From Clostridia bacterium (GTDB taxonomy: Bacteria > Bacillota > Clostridia > Oscillospirales > Acutalibacteraceae), in NCBI GenBank assembly GCA_017416345.1, contig JAFQCR010000024.1:34256-98255 (forward strand): a DNA stretch of 64,000 nucleotides. Direction: 5' to 3'. This document shows positions 35,205-44,277 of this stretch, one piece after another. The notes below the pieces were generated by a model that saw nothing but the letters and a program-made list of their open reading frames with translations, searched no databases and was not told the origin of the DNA. Position 1 is the first letter of the stretch. Every line of letters begins with the position of its first letter. A program made the position numbers and the translations under genes.

Positions 35205-35690
35205 ATGTCACTTTTTTCATCAACTGCGGTGTTCAGAAGAATTACCGATATTGATATAAAATATTTAAATGACAATAATATAAAGACCTTGCTGTTGGAT
35301 GTCGACAATACTCTGTCCACCCATCACGGAACGGTGCTGGTTGAGGGCTTGACCGAATGGCTGAAATTAATGCAGGACAACGGTATCAGCCTTGTAGTGG
35401 TATCAAACTCCAAGGATTGGCGAATAAAACCGTTTGCTGAAAAAATCGGTCTGCCGTATGTCAGTTTGGCCTGCAAGCCGTTGCCAAACGGTTACCGCAA
35501 GGCGGTCAAAATGATGAACGCCGATAAAAAGACCACAGCCATTATCGGCGATCAGATCTTTACCGATGTTTTGGGTGCAAATCTTTACGGTATAAGGTCG
35601 TTGCTCGTCCGCCCCGTGAAATTGGAGGACGGCTGGAGCTTCAAGGTCAGACGTTATTTTGAAAAGAAACTGCTAAAAGATAAATTTTAA
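35205..35690 (+). CDS. yqeG: YqeG family HAD-IIIA phosphatase
   Basis: A small HAD phosphatase (161 residues). The catalytic motif I is LLLDVDNTLSTH, motif II lies in LVVVSNSKDWR, and motif III/IV is in AIIGDQIFTDVLGANLYG. Family members include PgpB-like phosphatidylglycerophosphate phosphatases of the GEP4/YqeG type, so PGP is a candidate substrate. The start is ATG 35205 with GAAAGGA; the open frame from 35142 runs through the rpsU terminator and is not real. Confidence 0.9.
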   Translation: MSLFSSTAVFRRITDIDIKYLNDNNIKTLLLDVDNTLSTHHGTVLVEGLTEWLKLMQDNGISLVVVSNSKDWRIKPFAEKIGLPYVSLACKPLPNGYRKAVKMMNADKKTTAIIGDQIFTDVLGANLYGIRSLLVRPVKLEDGWSFKVRRYFEKKLLKDKF

Positions 35691-35701
35691 GAGGTGTTAG
35701 G

Positions 35702-36559
35702 ATGTCTGCAAAATTCGGACCGGCAGGATGTGCCGAATCGTTTTACGCAAAAGGCTTCAAACATAGCCTTCAGGTGCCGCAGTATATCAGTGAATTCGGA
35801 CTTGATGTGTTTGAATACCAATGCGGCCGAGGTGTCAACGTCGGCGAGGAAAAGGCACGTCAGTTTGGTGCTCTCTGTGCCGAAAAAAATATTGGCGTTT
35901 CGCTTCACGCACCGTATTATATCTCGATGTCAAGCGTTGAGGAGGAAAAGCGCCTCAATTCGGTCAATTATATTCTGCAAAGTGCAAGAGCCGTTGACTT
36001 TATGGGCGGCAACCGTATAGTTGTCCACACAGGCTCCTGCGGAAAGCTTGACAGGGCAGAGGCTTTGCGCCTTGCCAAGGATACCATGACCTTATCCTTG
36101 AAGGCTCTTGATGAGCAAGGCCTGGGACATATTCACATTTGTCCCGAAACAATGGGTAAGATAAATCAGCTCGGCACCTTGGAGGAGGTCATTGCTCTTT
36201 GTGAGCTTGACGAAAGACTGATTCCGTGTATCGACTTCGGTCACTTGAACGCAAGAACACTTGGCGAGGTCAACTCAAAGGAAGCCTTTAAGCAGATCAT
36301 TGATGAGATAGGTAACCGCTTGGGTGAATACCGCCAAAAGCATTTCCATTCGCATTTTTCCAAGATAGAATATACCAAGGGCGGCGAGAAAAAGCACCTC
36401 ACCTTTGAAGACTCCGTCTTCGGCCCCGATCCCACACCTTTAATGGAGCTTTTGTGCGAGTTTGACCTTGAGCCCACGATAATCTGCGAGTCCGACGGCA
36501 CACAGTCGGAGGATGCTCTTATAATGAAAAACCTTTATTTGGAAAGGAAGTCTATATAA
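35702..36559 (+). CDS. Endonuclease IV-like TIM-barrel protein
   Basis: A TIM-barrel metalloenzyme of the AP endonuclease/xylose isomerase fold. The metal-binding elements follow the endonuclease IV pattern: SLHAPYYI, IVVHTGSCG, HICPETMGK, CIDFGHLNA, KHFHSHFSKIEY and IICESDG. It may nick DNA at abasic sites. Sequence identity to true Nfo cannot be measured here, so a sugar isomerase relative is not excluded. SD AGAGGTG. It shares one base with aroQ. Confidence 0.83.
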   Translation: MSAKFGPAGCAESFYAKGFKHSLQVPQYISEFGLDVFEYQCGRGVNVGEEKARQFGALCAEKNIGVSLHAPYYISMSSVEEEKRLNSVNYILQSARAVDFMGGNRIVVHTGSCGKLDRAEALRLAKDTMTLSLKALDEQGLGHIHICPETMGKINQLGTLEEVIALCELDERLIPCIDFGHLNARTLGEVNSKEAFKQIIDEIGNRLGEYRQKHFHSHFSKIEYTKGGEKKHLTFEDSVFGPDPTPLMELLCEFDLEPTIICESDGTQSEDALIMKNLYLERKSI

Positions 36560-36999
36560 TGGCAAACAAAAAAGTTTTGGTTCTGAACGGTCCCAACCTC
36601 AATATGTTATCGATCCGTGAGCCGGGTATCTACGGCAATCAGACCCTGGAGGAAATCAACGCCAATATCGAGACCTATGCAAAGGGTTTCGATATAAGCT
36701 GTGATTTTTATCAGTCAAACTCAGAGGGTGAGCTCATAGACAGGATCCACTCGGTACGTGAAAATTATGACGGTTGCATCCTTAACGCAGGCGCATATAC
36801 TCACTATAGCTACGCTATTTTTGATGCTATCAAGGCTGTCGGTAAGCCGTTTATCGAAGTTCATCTTTCCAATATCCACGCCCGTGAGGAGTTTCGCCAC
36901 ACATCGGTCATTGCACCTGCCTGTGTCGGAAGCATCGCCGGCTTTGGCAAAAACAGCTACTTTTTGGCCGTTAACGCAATGAAGGATATCTTGAAATGA
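36559..36999 (+). CDS. aroQ: Type II 3-dehydroquinate dehydratase
   Basis: Third step of the shikimate pathway, by the dodecameric type II enzyme. NGPNLNMLSIREPGIYG contains the active-site Tyr loop, QSNSEGELID the second block, NAGAYTHYS the third, and VHLSNIHAREEFRHTSV the catalytic His region. At 146 residues it is full length. It overlaps its neighbours on both sides (TAATG, ATGA). Confidence 0.97.
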   Translation: MANKKVLVLNGPNLNMLSIREPGIYGNQTLEEINANIETYAKGFDISCDFYQSNSEGELIDRIHSVRENYDGCILNAGAYTHYSYAIFDAIKAVGKPFIEVHLSNIHAREEFRHTSVIAPACVGSIAGFGKNSYFLAVNAMKDILK

Positions 37000-38048
37000 A
37001 AAGAATAGCCGATTGGTTGCCCGAAAACACGGCGGCACTCATTTTTACCGAGGTCAACCGTCAGTATCTGTCGGGCTTTAGCTCATCCTTGGGCTTTCTT
37101 TTGATCTCAAAGGATGATAGCTGTCTGTTTTTAGATGGAAGGTACATCCTCGCCGCAAAGCAGAGTGTTAAGGCTTGTAGGGTGGAACTGTTCAAAAAAG
37201 TGAGCGACAGCTTGAATGATTTTGTCAAGCAAAACGGCATCAAAACCGTTTTCTGTGAGGATACCATCTCGGTTGCACAGTTGGGCTCTTTCAGAAAAAT
37301 GCTTGCCCCGATTGACGTTATTGCCGATTGCGGACTTCTTGAGTATATCGAAGAGCTTCGTACCGCAAAAACCGATCTTGAGGTTGAATGTATCGTAAAA
37401 GCGCAGCGCATTGCCGAAAAAGCCTTCCTTGATGTGCTGGATTTCATCAAGGCAGGTGTTACCGAGCGTGATATTGCGGCGGAATTAGAGTACCGTATGA
37501 AAAAATACGGCTCCGAAAAGCCGTCGTTTGATACGGTTGCGGTGGCAGGTCTCAAAAGTGCAATGCCGCACGGTGTGCCCGACGGCAGCGTTGTTAAAAA
37601 CGGCGATTTTATTACAATGGACTTTGGTGCAACGTACAACGGTTACCACAGTGATATGACCCGTACCGTTGCGGTCGGATTTGCTACCGATAAAATGCAG
37701 CTTGTGTATGACACCGTTTTAAAGGCACAGCTTGCCGCCGAAAAGGCAGTAAAGGCAGGGATCAAGTGCTCAGATGTCGATACCGCCGCGCGAGCTGTCA
37801 TCGCTATTGCCGGTTTCGGTGATTATTTCACCCACAGCACGGGTCACGGTGTCGGACTTGAGATCCACGAGGCACCTAACGTGTCTTTAGTTTCTGAAAC
37901 CGAGCTCAAAAGCGGTATGATAATTTCCGATGAACCGGGCATATATATCGAAAATGAGTTCGGTGTAAGGATAGAGGATATGCTCTTTGTGACCGAAAAC
38001 GGCTCAAAAAACCTTACAGTTTGCGAAAAATCTTTGATTATTCTGTAA
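36996..38048 (+). CDS. pepQ: M24 family Xaa-Pro peptidase
   Basis: Creatinase-fold aminopeptidase that releases residues before proline. The N-terminal domain (1-125) is followed by the pita-bread domain. All five metal ligands are visible: two Asp in MDFGATYNGYHSDMTRT, His in HSTGHGVGLEIHE, and Glu in DEPGIYIENEFGVRIED. The 350 residues are usual. It is directly upstream of efp, the common order in Firmicutes; efp has its own promoter. Confidence 0.94.
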   Translation: MKRIADWLPENTAALIFTEVNRQYLSGFSSSLGFLLISKDDSCLFLDGRYILAAKQSVKACRVELFKKVSDSLNDFVKQNGIKTVFCEDTISVAQLGSFRKMLAPIDVIADCGLLEYIEELRTAKTDLEVECIVKAQRIAEKAFLDVLDFIKAGVTERDIAAELEYRMKKYGSEKPSFDTVAVAGLKSAMPHGVPDGSVVKNGDFITMDFGATYNGYHSDMTRTVAVGFATDKMQLVYDTVLKAQLAAEKAVKAGIKCSDVDTAARAVIAIAGFGDYFTHSTGHGVGLEIHEAPNVSLVSETELKSGMIISDEPGIYIENEFGVRIEDMLFVTENGSKNLTVCEKSLIIL

Positions 38049-38064
38049 AATATTAAAATAACAC

Positions 38065-38093
38065 TTGAAATTAAAGCCAAAATAAGATATTAT
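38065..38093 (+). promoter_or_regulatory. Promoter of efp
   Basis: TTGAAA (38065-38070), a 17-bp spacer and TATTAT (38088-38093). Confidence 0.72.
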
Positions 38094-38146
38094 ATCTATG
38101 TTAAATTAACAGTATCATAACTGTAAATATTTGGAGGTAAAAAATT

Positions 38147-38704
38147 ATGGTAACTGCCGGTGATTTCAGAAACGGTGTAACCTTTGAAATGGATGGAAAG
38201 GTATACCAGATCGTTGAGTTCCAGCACGTAAAGCCCGGTAAAGGCGCTGCATTCGTCAGAACCAAGATCAGAAACGTTATTGAAGGCTCTGTTGTTGAGA
38301 GAACCTTCAACCCCACCGAAAAATTCCCCACCGCTTTCGTTGAGAGAAAGGATATGGAATATTCCTACGCCGATGGCGATCTCTACTACTTTATGGATTC
38401 CGAGACCTATGAGCTCGTACCCGTAAGCAAGAATGAGCTTGACGACAACTTCAAGTTCGTCAAGGAGAACATGGTATGTAAGGTCCTTTCCTACAAGGGC
38501 AAGGTATTCGGCGTTGAGCCCCCGACATTTGTTGAGCTGGCTGTTACCCAGACCGATCCCGGCTTTGCAGGCAACACCGCTACCAACGCAACCAAGCCCG
38601 CTACCTTGGAGACCGGCTGTGAGATCCGTGTACCTCTCTTCATCAACGAGGGCGACATGATCCGTATCGACACCAGAACCGGTGAATACATGGAGCGTGC
38701 ATAA
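38147..38704 (+). CDS. efp: Translation elongation factor P
   Basis: Relieves ribosome stalling at proline runs. It has the three-barrel EF-P fold. The tip loop is [14 protein letters not shown] with Lys32 at the modification site, and the C-terminal signature is [17 protein letters not shown]. The 185 residues are full length. SD GGAGG. It is followed after 50 bases by the CD1247-type gene with its own SD, and the two probably share a transcript. Confidence 0.97.
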   Translation: MVTAGDFRNGVTFEMDGKVYQIVEFQHVKPGKGAAFVRTKIRNVIEGSVVERTFNPTEKFPTAFVERKDMEYSYADGDLYYFMDSETYELVPVSKNELDDNFKFVKENMVCKVLSYKGKVFGVEPPTFVELAVTQTDPGFAGNTATNATKPATLETGCEIRVPLFINEGDMIRIDTRTGEYMERA

Positions 38705-38754
38705 GGTTTAACCTTTTTATTAATTTCAATACCTTAAGGTAAAAGGAGAAAACT

Positions 38755-39150
38755 ATGACTGTTTCTGAGAAAGTAGCATACATCAAGGGTCTTGCCGAGA
38801 ACGCAGGCTTCTCTGATAACGATGCAAAGGATAAGGTCGTAAAGGCTATCATCGATGTTCTTGAGGATATCGCAGGAGCTCTTCACGAGATCAACGAGCA
38901 GCTTGACGCTGTTGACGAGGATCTTGCAGCTCTGGAAGAGGATTTCTACGAGGACGATGACGATTACGAAGACGATGATGACGATTTCTGCTATCAGGTC
39001 GAGTGCCCCAAGTGTAACGACATCATCTACCTTGATGACGAAATGATCGACGAGGGCGGCATCGTTTGCCCCAACTGCGGTCAGGAGCTTGAGTTCGATG
39101 TCAGCTGCGGTGATTGCGGCGATTGCTCCGGTTGCGACGAGGAAGAATAA
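38755..39150 (+). CDS. CD1247-type acidic zinc-ribbon protein
   Basis: A 131-residue protein with three parts. A helical N-terminal domain (1-65, KVAYIKGLAENAGF) matches what is annotated as the CD1247 N-terminal domain in Clostridia. A very acidic linker (about 66-80, nearly all Asp, Glu and Tyr) follows, then a zinc ribbon CPKCNDIIYL...CPNCGQEL. It ends with an extra Cys cluster, CGDCGDCSGC. Its function is unknown. It follows efp with AAGGAG as SD, which recurs in Clostridia and hints at a translation link. Confidence 0.85.
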   Translation: MTVSEKVAYIKGLAENAGFSDNDAKDKVVKAIIDVLEDIAGALHEINEQLDAVDEDLAALEEDFYEDDDDYEDDDDDFCYQVECPKCNDIIYLDDEMIDEGGIVCPNCGQELEFDVSCGDCGDCSGCDEEE

Positions 39151-39161
39151 TCCTAACAAAT

Positions 39162-39192
39162 AATCGGGCATCCGTTTGGGTGCCCGATTTTT
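39162..39192 (+). terminator. Terminator of the efp unit
   Basis: A 12-bp stem, AATCGGGCATCC (39162-39173) with GGGTGCCCGATT (39178-39189), then T5. Confidence 0.9.
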
Positions 39193-39222
39193 AAGTAAAA
39201 GGTTTTTGCGAGAGGTGAGAAT

Positions 39223-39960
39223 GTGGCAACGGTTCAGACTGCATTGAAATATACCACCGTTGACGAGGCTGTTTCCGATAAGGTTTCGGTCATTGTCGTG
39301 TGCGGCGGAAGCTCGTCACGCATGGGCGGAATTGATAAATTGATGGCCGAGGTAAACAAAATACCCGTGTGTATCCGCTCGGTTCTGGCGTTTCAGAACT
39401 GTGACAAGGTGAGTGAAATTATAATTGTCACCAAACCCGAAAGCGTGTTGAAAATGCAGCAGCTTTGCGGCACATTTAAGCTGACCAAGGTCACTGATAT
39501 AGTAGAGGGTGGCGATTGCCGTCAGCGTTCGGTGCAAAACGGTCTTTCACAGCTTGGGGATAATGACGGTATAGTGCTGATCCACGACGGTGCAAGGCCT
39601 TTTGTGACCGAGGAATGTATACTTCGCGCTATTGAAGGCGCAAGGGTATACAAAGCCGTCACCTGCGCCGTGCCACTGAAGGACACCGTGAAATCGGTGC
39701 GCTCTGACGGACTTGTCACCGCAACACCCGACCGCAGTACCATGCAGGCTGTGCAAACGCCCCAAGGTTTTGCGGTAAGCCTTTATAAAAACGCTGTTGA
39801 GCAAATGGCCGACCGTCTTGACAGCTTTACCGATGACTGTTCTGTGGTCGAAGCGATCGGTCATCCTGTTTATACCGTGCTTGGCGACTATAAAAATATT
39901 AAAATTACCACGGCCGAAGATCTCAAAATTGCCGAGGTCTTTGCAAAGGAGACGGAATGA
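39223..39960 (+). CDS. ispD: 2-C-methyl-D-erythritol 4-phosphate cytidylyltransferase
   Basis: Third step of the MEP isoprenoid pathway. The CTP-binding loop is [15 protein letters not shown], followed by [21 protein letters not shown] and TPQGF. Usual enzymes begin close to the loop; here about 23 extra residues ([19 protein letters not shown]) precede it. The GTG at 39223 has AGAGGTGAG directly upstream, which supports this longer form. It overlaps ispF by ATGA. Other MEP genes are not present. Confidence 0.94.
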   Translation: MATVQTALKYTTVDEAVSDKVSVIVVCGGSSSRMGGIDKLMAEVNKIPVCIRSVLAFQNCDKVSEIIIVTKPESVLKMQQLCGTFKLTKVTDIVEGGDCRQRSVQNGLSQLGDNDGIVLIHDGARPFVTEECILRAIEGARVYKAVTCAVPLKDTVKSVRSDGLVTATPDRSTMQAVQTPQGFAVSLYKNAVEQMADRLDSFTDDCSVVEAIGHPVYTVLGDYKNIKITTAEDLKIAEVFAKETE

Positions 39961-40436
39961 ATATTAGAGTTGGACACGGATACGATGTTCACCGTTTGGT
40001 GACCGACCGTAAGCTGATATTGGGTGGCGTTGAAATACCGTTTGAAATGGGACTTTTGGGTCACTCCGATGCCGATGTTTTGCTGCACGCCGTTTCGGAT
40101 GCTTTGCTTGGTGCCGCCGCTTTGGGCGATATCGGCAAGCATTTCCCCGATAACGATGATTCCTTTAAAAATATCGACAGCCGCATACTGTTAAGGCGTG
40201 TTGTGGAGCTTTTGGAGGATGAGGGTTACGGCATTTCCAACATTGACGCAACAGTTATTATGCAGAGACCGAAACTCAAACCGTTTATCCCTGAAATGGT
40301 CAACAATATTGCCGCAGACTGCAAAATTCTTGTCGGTCAGGTCAATGTGAAAGCCACCACCGAAGAAAAGCTCGGCTTTACGGGTGAGGGCCTCGGTGTA
40401 TCGGCTCACGCTGTCTGCTTGATCTATAAGAAATAA
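39957..40436 (+). CDS. ispF: 2-C-methyl-D-erythritol 2,4-cyclodiphosphate synthase
   Basis: Fifth step of the MEP pathway. [12 protein letters not shown] holds the zinc ligands; [32 protein letters not shown] is the family block, and [18 protein letters not shown] is the C-terminal signature. At 159 residues it is full length. The adjacent ispD and ispF are separate genes, not fused. Confidence 0.97.
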   Translation: MNIRVGHGYDVHRLVTDRKLILGGVEIPFEMGLLGHSDADVLLHAVSDALLGAAALGDIGKHFPDNDDSFKNIDSRILLRRVVELLEDEGYGISNIDATVIMQRPKLKPFIPEMVNNIAADCKILVGQVNVKATTEEKLGFTGEGLGVSAHAVCLIYKK

Positions 40437-40473
40437 TCAGATAAACCGAAGCATATGATACATTGGTGATGAT

Positions 40474-40917
40474 ATGTTTGCGGTGAATTTAAAACTGACC
40501 AACAAAAGGCTTACGGCGATACTTCTCATTTTTTCGCTGTCGGTGACTGTGCTTGTGGCTTTGCGGCTTGAGACCTTTGCAAAAAGGGAAGCGCCGTCGG
40601 TTCGATGCAGCACCGAGGACGATGTGAGAAAGTATGTAGCATCGTTCGGTATTGAGACAGGGGAGTGCACCGTTGATGAGGTCACAGTGCCATTTGAATT
40701 CGGTGAGGTCTACTCAAGCTATAATAAGGTTCAGTTATCCCAAGGCTTTGACCTCTCAAAACACAAAGGTAAAGCTTTAAAAAGGTACACATTTAAGGTT
40801 TTGGAGCATCCCGACGGAGACGGTGTTTTTGCCGAGGTGCTTTTATTTGATAAGACCGTAGTCGGTGCGGATGTTTATTCGACTGCACTTGACGGATTCT
40901 TAATTCCGTTGAAATGA
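40474..40917 (+). CDS. DUF4830-type membrane-anchored protein
   Basis: A 147-residue protein with one N-terminal membrane segment (LTAILLIFSLSVTVLVAL) and an extracellular domain. The phrases YSSYNKVQLSQGFDLSKHKGK, RYTFKVLEHP and ALDGFLIPL are what I recall of DUF4830; no function is known. SD GGTGATG. It lies between ispF and a pseudouridine synthase, 9 bases before the latter. Confidence 0.65.
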   Translation: MFAVNLKLTNKRLTAILLIFSLSVTVLVALRLETFAKREAPSVRCSTEDDVRKYVASFGIETGECTVDEVTVPFEFGEVYSSYNKVQLSQGFDLSKHKGKALKRYTFKVLEHPDGDGVFAEVLLFDKTVVGADVYSTALDGFLIPLK

Positions 40918-40926
40918 GGTGAGGAT

Positions 40927-41631
40927 TTGGAAAGACTTGATAAAATAGTAGCTTCAATGACCGGTGGCTCCCGCAAGGATGCCAGAGGTATGGTGCTGCG
41001 CGGTCGTGTCAGCGTAAACGGCAAGGTCTCGGGCAATATTGCTCAAAAGGTCGATCCAAAGACCGACGATATATCGGTCGACGGACAAAGCCTCACATAT
41101 AAAAAATATGTATACATAATGATAAATAAGCCCAAAGGTATTCTTTCGGCCTCCAACGATAAATCAAGAGAAACGGTGGTCGACCTTGTTAAACCCGATT
41201 TCCCGAGAGACGGGCTTTTCCCGGTCGGACGGTTGGACAAGGATACAACGGGTCTTTTGATCATCACCGATGACGGAGATTTTGGACACAAGGTCATTTC
41301 GCCTAAAAGCCTGATCGAAAAGGAGTACCTTGTAACCTTGGACAAGCCTATCACTGCCGAAGATATCAAGGTGCTCGAAGCAGGGGTGACCCTTGCTGAC
41401 GGTACCGTGTGCCGACCTGCAAAGGTAAGACAGACCGAACGTGAAAAAGTGGTAAGTATGACCATAACCGAAGGCAAGTATCACGAAATAAAGCGTATGC
41501 TGGGTGTTGTGGGGATAGGCGTCAACGAGCTTGAACGGATCAGAATTGGCAGTTTGTGCAAAGATGACAAATTAGACGTAGGTCAATACCGTGAGTTGAC
41601 CGAAGAGGATTTGTCCCTTGTGTGGAAATAA
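40927..41631 (+). CDS. rluB: RsuA/RluB-family pseudouridine synthase
   Basis: rRNA pseudouridine synthase. An S4 RNA-binding domain at the start (RLDKIVASMTGGSRKDARGMV) precedes the catalytic domain. Its active-site Asp is in the GRLDKDTTGLLIITDDG motif, followed by the KEYLVTLD and EGKYHEIKRMLG blocks. Whether it modifies 23S (RluB) or 16S (RsuA) rRNA cannot be decided by eye, so the symbol is provisional. The start is TTG 40927 with GAGGTGAGGA. No terminator was found before the next promoter. Confidence 0.88.
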   Translation: MERLDKIVASMTGGSRKDARGMVLRGRVSVNGKVSGNIAQKVDPKTDDISVDGQSLTYKKYVYIMINKPKGILSASNDKSRETVVDLVKPDFPRDGLFPVGRLDKDTTGLLIITDDGDFGHKVISPKSLIEKEYLVTLDKPITAEDIKVLEAGVTLADGTVCRPAKVRQTEREKVVSMTITEGKYHEIKRMLGVVGIGVNELERIRIGSLCKDDKLDVGQYRELTEEDLSLVWK

Positions 41632-41760
41632 CTAAAATTTTCCACAATTTAACGGATTGTTTATGTATTTTTTTACAAAGTATTCATAAGTTTTGACATT
41701 TCATATAAAATATTGGCCTAAAGTTTGGATAAATAGGGTATAGAAATTCATTACATTGTA

Positions 41761-41769
41761 TGTTATAAT
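41761..41769 (+). promoter_or_regulatory. Extended -10 promoter of the ABC ATPase gene
   Basis: TGT-TATAAT (41761-41769). There is no good -35 at the right distance (TAGAAA at 41741-41746), so an activator or the extended -10 must suffice. The start site region holds an imperfect inverted repeat, GCGTAG-N7-CTATGC (41774-41792). Confidence 0.6.
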
Positions 41770-41815
41770 CTTTGCGTAGCGTAATACTATGCAATTTTTC
41801 TTAGGAGGAAAAACA

Positions 41816-42958
41816 ATGGCAAGCCTTTCACTTCGTAATATTTGTAAGAAGTATCCCGGCGGCGTTCTCGCTGTTCAGGACTTCAACCTTGAGATCAAGG
41901 ACAAGGAGTTTATCATTCTGGTCGGACCTTCCGGATGCGGTAAATCTACCACTCTCCGTATGGTCGCAGGTCTCGAAGAGATCAGCGGTGGCGAGCTCTA
42001 CATCGGTGACCGTCTCGTAAACGACGTTGCACCTAAGGACAGAGATATCGCCATGGTTTTCCAGAACTATGCTCTTTATCCCCATATGACCGTTTATGAT
42101 AACATGGCATTCGGTCTTAAGCTCCGTAAGACTCCCAAGGAGGAGATCAAGCGCCGTGTTGAAGAAGCAGCCCGTATCCTTGATATCGAGCATCTTCTCC
42201 AGCGTAAGCCTGCAGCTCTTTCCGGTGGTCAGCGTCAGCGTGTCGCTTTGGGACGTGCTATCGTTCGTGAGCCGAAGGTCTTCTTGCTTGACGAGCCTCT
42301 TTCCAACTTGGATGCTAAGCTCCGTGCACAGATGCGTACCGAGATCTCCAAGCTTCACCTGAGACTGGGAACCACCTTCATCTACGTTACCCACGACCAG
42401 ACCGAGGCTATGACCATGGGTACCAGAATCGTTGTTATGAAGGACGGTATCGTACAGCAGGTCGATACTCCTCAGCATCTTTATGATTTGCCTTGCAACT
42501 CCTTCGTTGCAGGATTTATCGGTTCTCCCCAGATGAACTTCCTCGATGCTAAGGTCCTTGAAGAGGATGGAACCTTCTTTGTAGAGTTTGGTTCTGAAGA
42601 CACCAAGACCCGTTCCGGTGTTAAGTATAAGATCAAGCTTCCCGCAGAGAAGAATAAGAAGGATTGCCTTGTTCCTTATATCGATCAGGAGGTTATCATC
42701 GGTATCCGTCCTGAACACGTACATGACGAGGAAGAGCTTCTTGAGAAGTTCCCCGACGGTATTGTTGAGGCTAACGTTGAAGTTACCGAGCTTATGGGTG
42801 CTGAGAAATATCTCTACACCGTATGTGAGGGCCAGAACATCAACGGCCGTGTTGCTCCTACCTCTACCGCTCATCCCGGTGATGTTATCAAGATCACTCT
42901 CGAGCCCGGTAAGATCCACATCTTCGATAAGAAGACCGAGAAGACCATCACAAACTGA
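41816..42958 (+). CDS. Sugar ABC transporter ATPase, MsmK/UgpC type
   Basis: Energises CUT1-type sugar importers. It has Walker [11 protein letters not shown]-loop [15 protein letters not shown], signature [17 protein letters not shown], Walker [18 protein letters not shown] and an H-loop in [12 protein letters not shown]. The C-terminal TOBE regulatory domain lies at about 240-380. No permease or binding protein is adjacent. In Gram-positives a single MsmK-like ATPase often serves many sugar transporters encoded elsewhere, which I infer here. The start is ATG 41816 with TAGGAGG; the frame to 41789 overlaps the SD. It is monocistronic. Confidence 0.92.
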   Translation: MASLSLRNICKKYPGGVLAVQDFNLEIKDKEFIILVGPSGCGKSTTLRMVAGLEEISGGELYIGDRLVNDVAPKDRDIAMVFQNYALYPHMTVYDNMAFGLKLRKTPKEEIKRRVEEAARILDIEHLLQRKPAALSGGQRQRVALGRAIVREPKVFLLDEPLSNLDAKLRAQMRTEISKLHLRLGTTFIYVTHDQTEAMTMGTRIVVMKDGIVQQVDTPQHLYDLPCNSFVAGFIGSPQMNFLDAKVLEEDGTFFVEFGSEDTKTRSGVKYKIKLPAEKNKKDCLVPYIDQEVIIGIRPEHVHDEEELLEKFPDGIVEANVEVTELMGAEKYLYTVCEGQNINGRVAPTSTAHPGDVIKITLEPGKIHIFDKKTEKTITN

Positions 42959-42967
42959 TGATTTTTT

Positions 42968-42999
42968 AACTACCGCAGGTAAAACTGCGGTAGTTTTTT
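42968..42999 (+). terminator. Terminator of the ABC ATPase gene
   Basis: An 11-bp perfect stem, AACTACCGCAG (42968-42978) with CTGCGGTAGTT (42985-42995), then a T run. Confidence 0.9.
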
Positions 43000-43027
43000 A
43001 CGCATTAGGTTTACATAATACTTATTT

Positions 43028-43044
43028 TGTAATCAAATTGTAAC
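43028..43044 (+). promoter_or_regulatory. Putative WalR box upstream of the cdaR-ftsEX-M23 run
   Basis: TGTAAT-CAAAT-TGTAAC is an exact match to the published WalR/YycF consensus TGTWAH-N5-TGTWAH. It lies 27 bases upstream of the -35 of the only clear promoter ahead of this gene run. In other Firmicutes WalR controls ftsEX, cwlO and pcsB. This is inference from the motif alone. Confidence 0.5.
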
Positions 43045-43071
43045 TTTTTCTTACAAATTTGCAATTTGCTC

Positions 43072-43100
43072 TTGAAATATGACAAAAAATTGTGTAAAAT
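43072..43100 (+). promoter_or_regulatory. Promoter of the cdaR-ftsEX-M23 run
   Basis: TTGAAA (43072-43077), a 17-bp spacer and TAAAAT (43095-43100). A second -10-like TATAAT at 43112-43117 lacks a -35. Confidence 0.65.
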
Positions 43101-43153
43101 AACAATGTGTGTATAATGCACTAATAATGTGAAAATCCTACGAGGTGACATTT

Positions 43154-44248
43154 ATGTCAAACAGACTTTTTCAGGGCGTAATTCATCAGATAAAGGACGC
43201 GATCGACCGTACTGTCGGTGTTATTGACGAAAATTATACCGTCATCGCCTGCAGTGATCTTGGCAAGATAGGAGAGACCCATGAGGTCATGTTTGCCGGT
43301 GCAGGTGGCAACGGTGTCAGCGATACCTTTGTCCGTGGCCAGTATACATATAAAATGTTCGGAACTCCCCAGCGTGCCGAGTATATTCTGTTTGTTGAGG
43401 GTAACGATCCCCAGGCTGCCAAGTATGCGGCCATTTTGTCGATCTCACTTTCCAACATCAAGTTCTATTACGACGAAAAGTATGACCGTGGCAATTTTAT
43501 AAAGAATGTCATTCTTGAGAATATTCTTTCCAACGATATCAATCTGAAGGCACGTGAGCTTCGCTTCAACAGCGACGTTGCACGTACCGTTTTCCTCATC
43601 CGTGTCACATCAAACAACGATGTTTCGGTATTTGATATCATTCAGAACCTTTTCCCTGATAAAAATAAGGATTTCATCATTAATATAAGCGAGACCGATA
43701 TTGCACTTGTTAAGGAGACCAAGCCGGGAATCGAATCCTCCGACCTTGAGAACCTTGCAGGCTCTATTGTTGATACTCTTGCCAGCGAATTCTACTATAC
43801 ACACGCCGTTGTCGGCATCGGTTCGACCGTTGAAAGCCTTAAGGAGCTTGCACGTTCCTTTAAAGAGGCTCAGGTCGCTTTGGAGGTCGGTAAGGTGTTT
43901 GATACCGAAAAGGCTATTGTCAGCTATGATAACCTTGGTATCGCACGTCTTATCTACCATCTTCCCACAACCCTTTGCGAATCTTTCTTGAGAGAGGTCT
44001 TCAAAAGAGGTTCTATTGAAAGCCTTGACCAGGAGACTTTGTTCACCATTCAGAAGTTTTTTGAGAATAACCTCAATGTTTCCGAAACTTCGAGAAAGCT
44101 GTTTGTTCACCGCAACACTCTGGTTTACAGACTTGAAAAGATCAAAAAGATCACAGGTCTTGATCTCAGAGAGTTCGACCATGCCATTATCTTCAAGATA
44201 GCACTTATGGTCAAGAAGTACTTGAGAGCCAACCCCATTAAATATTAA
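43154..44248 (+). CDS. PucR/CdaR-type helix-turn-helix regulator
   Basis: A transcription regulator of 364 residues. The N-terminal sensing region (1-280) has a GGDEF-like middle part, as in PucR relatives. The C-terminal PucR HTH (about 300-355) reads FFENNLNVSETSRKLFVHRNTLVYRLEKI, then TGLDLREFDHAIIFKIAL. The start is ATG 43154 with CGAGGTGA; the GTG at 43145 lies within that SD. It sits 29 bases before ftsE with no terminator, so it is probably cotranscribed with the division and hydrolase genes, an association I have no explanation for. Confidence 0.85.
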   Translation: MSNRLFQGVIHQIKDAIDRTVGVIDENYTVIACSDLGKIGETHEVMFAGAGGNGVSDTFVRGQYTYKMFGTPQRAEYILFVEGNDPQAAKYAAILSISLSNIKFYYDEKYDRGNFIKNVILENILSNDINLKARELRFNSDVARTVFLIRVTSNNDVSVFDIIQNLFPDKNKDFIINISETDIALVKETKPGIESSDLENLAGSIVDTLASEFYYTHAVVGIGSTVESLKELARSFKEAQVALEVGKVFDTEKAIVSYDNLGIARLIYHLPTTLCESFLREVFKRGSIESLDQETLFTIQKFFENNLNVSETSRKLFVHRNTLVYRLEKIKKITGLDLREFDHAIIFKIALMVKKYLRANPIKY

Positions 44249-44277
44249 TAGCTTTAACCGTTTATTATATAGAAAGA

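Noticed and set aside
41774-41792. Imperfect inverted repeat GCGTAG-N7-CTATGC at the ABC ATPase start site
   Set aside because: Arms match at only five of six positions and no known operator fits; too weak to report as a site.
41828-42919. A 363-codon open frame antisense to the sugar ABC ATPase gene
   Set aside because: It mirrors a gene with complete ABC motifs, has no SD or promoter, and its product is a low-complexity Leu-rich string. It is a shadow of biased codon use.
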